DNA from: Candidatus Anaerotignum merdipullorum
GTDB taxonomy: Bacteria > Bacillota > Clostridia > Lachnospirales > Anaerotignaceae
Assembly: GCA_019115165.1 (NCBI GenBank)
Contig: DXEB01000015.1
Location: 1-62,853 of the forward strand
Length of the DNA: 62,853 nucleotides
Direction: 5' to 3'
The translations under genes and the position numbers were made by a program. The notes under the pieces were generated by a model. It was not told the origin of the DNA. It saw only the letters and a list, made by a program, of their open reading frames with translations, and did no database searches. Positions 62,097-62,853 of this stretch are shown piece after piece. The number at the start of each line of letters is the position of its first letter. Within the stretch, counting starts at the first letter, position 1.

Positions 62097-62675
62097 ATGG
62101 AGAACGCAGTAAAGACAACAACGAGAATCAAACGGAAAAACAATGTCAGAAAGCTGACGGCACTGGGAATGCTGGGAGCAATTTCTCTGATTTTGGTATC
62201 GACGGTGCATTTTCCCATCATTCCGGCGGCGCCGTTTCTGGAGTATGACCCGGCGGATGTCCCTATCTTGATTGGCACGTTTGCCTTTGGACCGATTGCA
62301 GGCTTTTTGCTGACGGTGGTGGTATCGATTATTCAGGGAATGACCGTCAGTGCTGCCAGCGGCGGACCAATTGGCATTATCATGCATATTTTTGCGACGG
62401 GAAGCTGTGTATTGGTTGCCGGCAATATTTACCGCAGAAATAAGACGAGAAAAACCGCAGCGGTAGCACTGACAGTTGGCGCCTTGATTATGACAGGGGC
62501 AATGGTCATTATGAACCTGATTTTTACACCACTGTTTTTGGGACAGTCCATGGAAACGGTTATTCCCATGCTGTTGCCTGCGATCATTCCCTTTAACTTG
62601 ATCAAAGCGGGTGTCAACTGCATCATTACGTTTGTACTGTATAAATCAATTTCCCATCTCATCAAAGGAGAGTAA
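62097..62675 (+). CDS. ribU: ECF transporter S component RibU (riboflavin)
   Basis: A 192-aa membrane protein with about six helices. A positively charged N-terminus (RIKRKNNVRKLTALGMLGAI) precedes the helices; LEYDPADVPILIGTFAFGP is the RibU substrate-loop signature. It binds riboflavin and works with shared EcfA/A'/T components encoded elsewhere. Start at 62097, eight bases after GGAGG. The upstream FMN riboswitch confirms the flavin substrate. Confidence 0.95.
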   Translation: MENAVKTTTRIKRKNNVRKLTALGMLGAISLILVSTVHFPIIPAAPFLEYDPADVPILIGTFAFGPIAGFLLTVVVSIIQGMTVSAASGGPIGIIMHIFATGSCVLVAGNIYRRNKTRKTAAVALTVGALIMTGAMVIMNLIFTPLFLGQSMETVIPMLLPAIIPFNLIKAGVNCIITFVLYKSISHLIKGE

Positions 62676-62761
62676 GCGTACTGCAATGCATCTTCATTTG
62701 CAGGAACGAAAAGGAGAGTTTCCTATGAACTGAACCAGTAAAAACGGACAGTGACAAAAAG

Positions 62762-62797
62762 CCCCCTTATGTAGGATAATATAACTACATAAGGGGG
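62762..62797 (+). terminator. Strong hairpin in the IS leader
   Basis: CCCCCTTATGTAG (62762-62774) and CTACATAAGGGGG (62785-62797) are perfect 13-bp arms followed by TTTTC. It can stop read-through from ribU into the transposase and also ends the ribU transcript. Confidence 0.85.
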
Positions 62798-62804
62798 TTT
62801 TCAT

Positions 62805-62853
62805 ATGGCAAAAAGAAAATACACACATATCAAAATAATTGAACCAAAATTGC
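62805..62853 (+). CDS. Start of a transposase-type gene (partial)
   Basis: The ATG at 62805 opens a frame reading MAKRKYTHIKIIEPKL to the window edge. The basic start and the KIIEPKL helix resemble the helix-turn-helix first frame (OrfA) of IS3-family elements. GGGGG in the hairpin could serve as its ribosome binding site. Sixteen residues are too few for certainty. Confidence 0.5.
   Translation, partial: MAKRKYTHIKIIEPKL

Larger units (their letters stand above)
62726..62853 (+). mobile_element. Left end of an IS3-type insertion sequence (cut by the window)
   Basis: TGAACTGAACCAGTAAAAAC begins a terminal-repeat-like sequence at 62726, of the TGAAC type seen in IS3/IS150 relatives, followed by a 13-bp hairpin and the start of a transposase-like frame. 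Only 128 bp are visible, so assignment is tentative. Confidence 0.55.

Overview
The window looks like chromosomal DNA of an anaerobic, endospore-forming member of the Clostridia (Bacillota). Supporting signs are a pyruvate:ferredoxin oxidoreductase, BofA and YaaL sporulation-type proteins, surface proteins with S-layer homology domains, strong AGGAGG-type ribosome binding sites and many T-rich intrinsic terminators. The exact genus cannot be fixed from the sequence; something near Lachnospirales is a guess. Core genes alternate with small catabolic or accessory cassettes.

Layout. 1-5 kb is an eroded accessory stretch: a hairpin array, tRNA-Ser(GCU), a frameshifted flavodoxin lipoprotein, a flavodoxin/ferredoxin protein with a divergent MerR regulator, a broken TetR gene and about 1.2 kb without a gene. 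5-10.7 kb is a LysR-controlled set: acetaldehyde dehydrogenase, 4-hydroxy-2-oxoacid aldolase, aminotransferase and BrnQ carrier. 11-20 kb holds single genes (SIMPL protein, ArsC/Spx-like, 2-hydroxyacid dehydrogenase, ProC, an SLH protein, a lipoprotein, a Crp/ferredoxin pair, DUF3781). 20.8-21.3 kb is a guanidine-I riboswitch with a Gdx-type SMR exporter. 21.7-29.2 kb has PFOR, an unknown protein, greA and lysS. 29.3-33 kb is an XRE regulator, an ornithine-cyclodeaminase-family enzyme and a second BrnQ. 33.4-37.5 kb is a very large SLH surface protein with repeats resembling hemoglobin-interacting (HID) domains. 37.7-41.7 kb is cdaA-cdaR-glmM plus a lipoprotein. 41.9-49.4 kb is dapH, an M20 deacylase, carA and a carB gene fused in frame to dapF. 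49.6-51.8 kb is a restriction-modification pair whose nuclease is frameshifted. 52-57.2 kb runs on the minus strand: UDG-like protein, a cluster of DnaA-box-like sites, rhomboid protease, bofA, yaaL, rpsR-ssb-rpsF, a membrane protein and an XRE regulator. 57.4-62.7 kb has an MBL hydrolase, tex, a stalk-domain protein and an FMN riboswitch with ribU. The window ends inside what looks like an IS3-type element.

How genes work together. The LysR set can in principle turn an imported gamma-hydroxy amino acid into pyruvate (or 2-oxobutyrate) plus acetyl-CoA, because the usual aromatic meta-cleavage partners are absent; this is the best candidate for an undescribed pathway. The dapH, M20 and dapF genes around carAB suggest that the acetylated diaminopimelate/lysine route shares a locus with carbamoyl phosphate synthesis. 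Five genes carry single frameshifts, two of them at long homopolymers and one inside repetitive sequence, so assembly error, phase variation and decay must be told apart before calling any of them dead.
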